NCBI GenBank assembly: GCA_012511485.1
Contig: JAAZFZ010000136.1
Span: forward strand, 1 to 7,027
DNA: 7,027 nucleotides
Reading direction: 5' to 3'
Origin: Clostridiales bacterium
GTDB taxonomy: Bacteria; Bacillota; Clostridia; Oscillospirales; Acutalibacteraceae
A program made the position numbers and the translations under genes. Of the stretch, positions 5,643 to 7,027 are shown piece by piece; the first letter of the stretch is position 1; every line of letters begins with the position of its first letter. The notes under the pieces are model-generated. The model did not search any database and had not been told where the DNA came from. It was given only the letters and a program-made list of their open reading frames with translations.

Positions 5643-6804
5643 ATATACCTGCCCTTATGGCTAAGGTGATGCCAATAGTTATGGTCATGAGGAACATATT
5701 GAAAATCAGACATATATTTAAAAGCATCACTGACGAGCCTATTGCATTAAAAAGGGAGTCAATTCCCTCTAAACCGAGCATTTTAGAGCAGGCGTTTACT
5801 ACCTTGAGCCCTAAACTCCAAATAGTAAGCTCTATTATTATTGGAGCCGAGATAAGCAGCACGCTGCATATCCCGAAAACTCCAACAGCACTTTTGACAA
5901 GAGAAAGACTGCCTATTCTTGAACTGGAGGAATCGGAAAGGGTTGAACCAAGTATTTGTATGGCACTGTTGACCGACAGCTTAATACCCTTGGCCGCAAC
6001 TGTATCAGCTGCATTTGCCATTACACCCTTGATGGACAAAAAAGCCGAAAACATTGTGACAATAAACGAAAACACCGCAATAACAACCTTTTTAAATAGC
6101 TCTGCAATTTCATCAAGCTTAAAATCAGGTGTCATGGCGCCAACAGAACCCATTGCCATCACAATACCGGTGCAGGGAACAACAATGCTTCTGATAAGCT
6201 GTGAAATACCCTGTGCGCCGGAAAATGCCACAGTATTAAAGCTCATAGCCAAAAGAGGATTTCCAGACGCTGTAATAATCCCCGCAAGCACAGGGATGAG
6301 CACCAGCATAAAACCGCTAAGGGCAGATACGCTTGAAACAGCAGCTGTAATAGCTGATGAAAGAGGCGAAATTAACAGCAGAAGTACAAATGCGGTGCAG
6401 GTAATGTTTATTGCCAGCTTGACCTTCTCTCCATCGGGAGCAAAACTGTTTGCAAGTGCCATTAAAACAAGAATGCCCATTATTTTTGTCATTGTAGCAA
6501 GAGGATGATTCATTCTGCCTCTGAGAATATTTATAAACAAATCAATGATTTTTCTTGGCGATGCATCAAAAATTGTATAGAAATCCACTTTTTCAATCCC
6601 TATTTGTTCGAGCATTTTTTGAGTTTCATCAGGTAGCGACTTCTTGAGCTCCTGCGCTCCGCTGAATTGAAGCTGTTCCTCATAGTATTGAGAGGTTGTT
6701 TCTTCACTCCCTGCGGCAAGTGCAAGGTTTGAACAAAAAAGAATTAATATAATGACTGCTGTTATAATTTTTAGTATTTTCATTTTCATTTTCATCTCAT
6801 CCAT
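5641..6804 (-). CDS. spoIIIAE: Stage III sporulation protein AE
   Basis: Large polytopic membrane protein of the SpoIIIA complex, proposed in Bacillus to form the membrane pore or transporter part. The protein is 387 residues, near the usual 390-400. It begins with a signal peptide (lysine-rich 1-12, hydrophobic 13-28, likely cleavage at ALA-AG around 30), then a soluble extracellular stretch (31-100) containing the family-like FYTIFDASPRKIIDLFINILRG (75-96). About seven hydrophobic segments follow (roughly 104-121, 131-147, 163-180, 205-222, 238-258, 305-330, 357-382). GIKLSVNSAIQILGSTLSDS (273-292) resembles the conserved loop before the last segments. The start at 6804 overlaps spoIIIAD by 8 bases. 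In-frame ATGs at 6795, 6789 and 6783 are alternatives, and the Shine-Dalgarno signal does not clearly choose among them. Confidence 0.94.
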   Translation of the reverse strand: MDEMKMKMKILKIITAVIILILFCSNLALAAGSEETTSQYYEEQLQFSGAQELKKSLPDETQKMLEQIGIEKVDFYTIFDASPRKIIDLFINILRGRMNHPLATMTKIMGILVLMALANSFAPDGEKVKLAINITCTAFVLLLLISPLSSAITAAVSSVSALSGFMLVLIPVLAGIITASGNPLLAMSFNTVAFSGAQGISQLIRSIVVPCTGIVMAMGSVGAMTPDFKLDEIAELFKKVVIAVFSFIVTMFSAFLSIKGVMANAADTVAAKGIKLSVNSAIQILGSTLSDSSSSRIGSLSLVKSAVGVFGICSVLLISAPIIIELTIWSLGLKVVNACSKMLGLEGIDSLFNAIGSSVMLLNICLIFNMFLMTITIGITLAIRAGI

Positions 6805-7027
6805 TAATCATTCCGACTGCAAGCTCTGCGACCTCTTTGATTATAGGAAGCGACATTGCCAGAATAACCAACTTAGCGACAAACTCTATGTTGCCTGCAA
6901 GCGATTTTGAATCACTGTCCTTGCAAATGTCTGCCGCAAGCTCCGCAGTAATTGCTATTCCAAGTGCTTTTACCAACAGCTTAAAGAAATTTACGTTAAT
7001 GCCTGTAGATTCAACCATACTCATTGC
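6797..7027 (-). CDS. spoIIIAD: Stage III sporulation protein AD, N-terminus cut by window edge
   Basis: Small polytopic membrane protein of the SpoIIIA complex. The frame is open to the window edge, and only the C-terminal 76 residues are visible of a family length near 130, so the 5' end lies outside. The ATG at 7024 is therefore probably internal. Visible: a cytoplasmic-type stretch VNFFKLLVKALGIAITAELAAD, which matches the family pattern of a conserved segment followed by an alanine/glutamate-rich helix, then KDSDSKSLAGNIEFVAKLVILAMSLPIIKEVAELAVG, the final membrane segment with the characteristic A-K-hydrophobic-A-x-P run. It overlaps spoIIIAE by 8 bases. Identification rests on these segments plus its position directly upstream of spoIIIAE. 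Confidence 0.9.
   Translation of the reverse strand, partial: AMSMVESTGINVNFFKLLVKALGIAITAELAADICKDSDSKSLAGNIEFVAKLVILAMSLPIIKEVAELAVGMING

Noticed and set aside
5588..6508. Long open frame of 306 codons on the plus strand
   Set aside because: It lies opposite spoIIIAE and the start of spoIIIAF, which are clearly real. The product has no recognisable motif and its hydrophobic runs mirror the antisense of membrane codons. It is a shadow frame.

Overview
All genes lie on the minus strand, so the window reads from right (about 7027) to left (1). It suggests an endospore-forming Firmicute of class Clostridia, probably near the Oscillospiraceae/Ruminococcaceae. The reasons are the spoIIIA cluster, its direct junction with an Asp23/Gls24-nusB-xseA-xseB-ispA run, moderate G+C judged by eye, and AGGAGG-type ribosome binding sites. 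The taxonomic placement is inference from gene order and was not tested by a search.

Right half (7027 to 4002): the distal end of the sporulation operon spoIIIA. It holds spoIIIAD (its N-terminus is cut by the window edge), spoIIIAE, spoIIIAF, spoIIIAG and spoIIIAH, tightly packed or overlapping. In Bacillus these proteins form the mother-cell side of the SpoIIIA-SpoIIQ channel between mother cell and forespore.

Junction (4005 to 3953): a near-consensus sigma-A-type promoter has its -35 box on the spoIIIAH stop codon. A perfect 9-bp inverted repeat follows, with the Shine-Dalgarno sequence in its loop and part of the start codon in its stem. I see no terminator here, so spoIIIA transcripts may read through into the housekeeping genes.

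Left half (3954 to 1): an Asp23/Gls24-family gene (YqhY-like), then a 75-base gap with a GC-rich stem-loop and a 14-base AT palindrome. After it come nusB, a divergent TsaD/Kae1-like gene, xseA, xseB and ispA (3' end cut by the window edge). From nusB to ispA the genes are 1 base apart or overlap, which implies one translationally coupled transcript. As I recall the Bacillus subtilis order (spoIIIA, accB, accC, yqhY, nusB, folD, xseA, xseB, ispA), accBC are absent here and the TsaD-like gene sits in the folD slot.

The points most worth a second look are: (1) the TsaD-like protein, which keeps the metal-binding residues but has lost other signature residues; (2) XseA, where the normally invariant Asp of GHETD is His; (3) the promoter and start-codon hairpin before the Asp23 gene. 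I found no mobile element, CRISPR array, tRNA or rRNA. The only non-coding gaps longer than 40 bases are 3511-3585 and 3955-4001, so no stretch over 300 bases lacks a gene.
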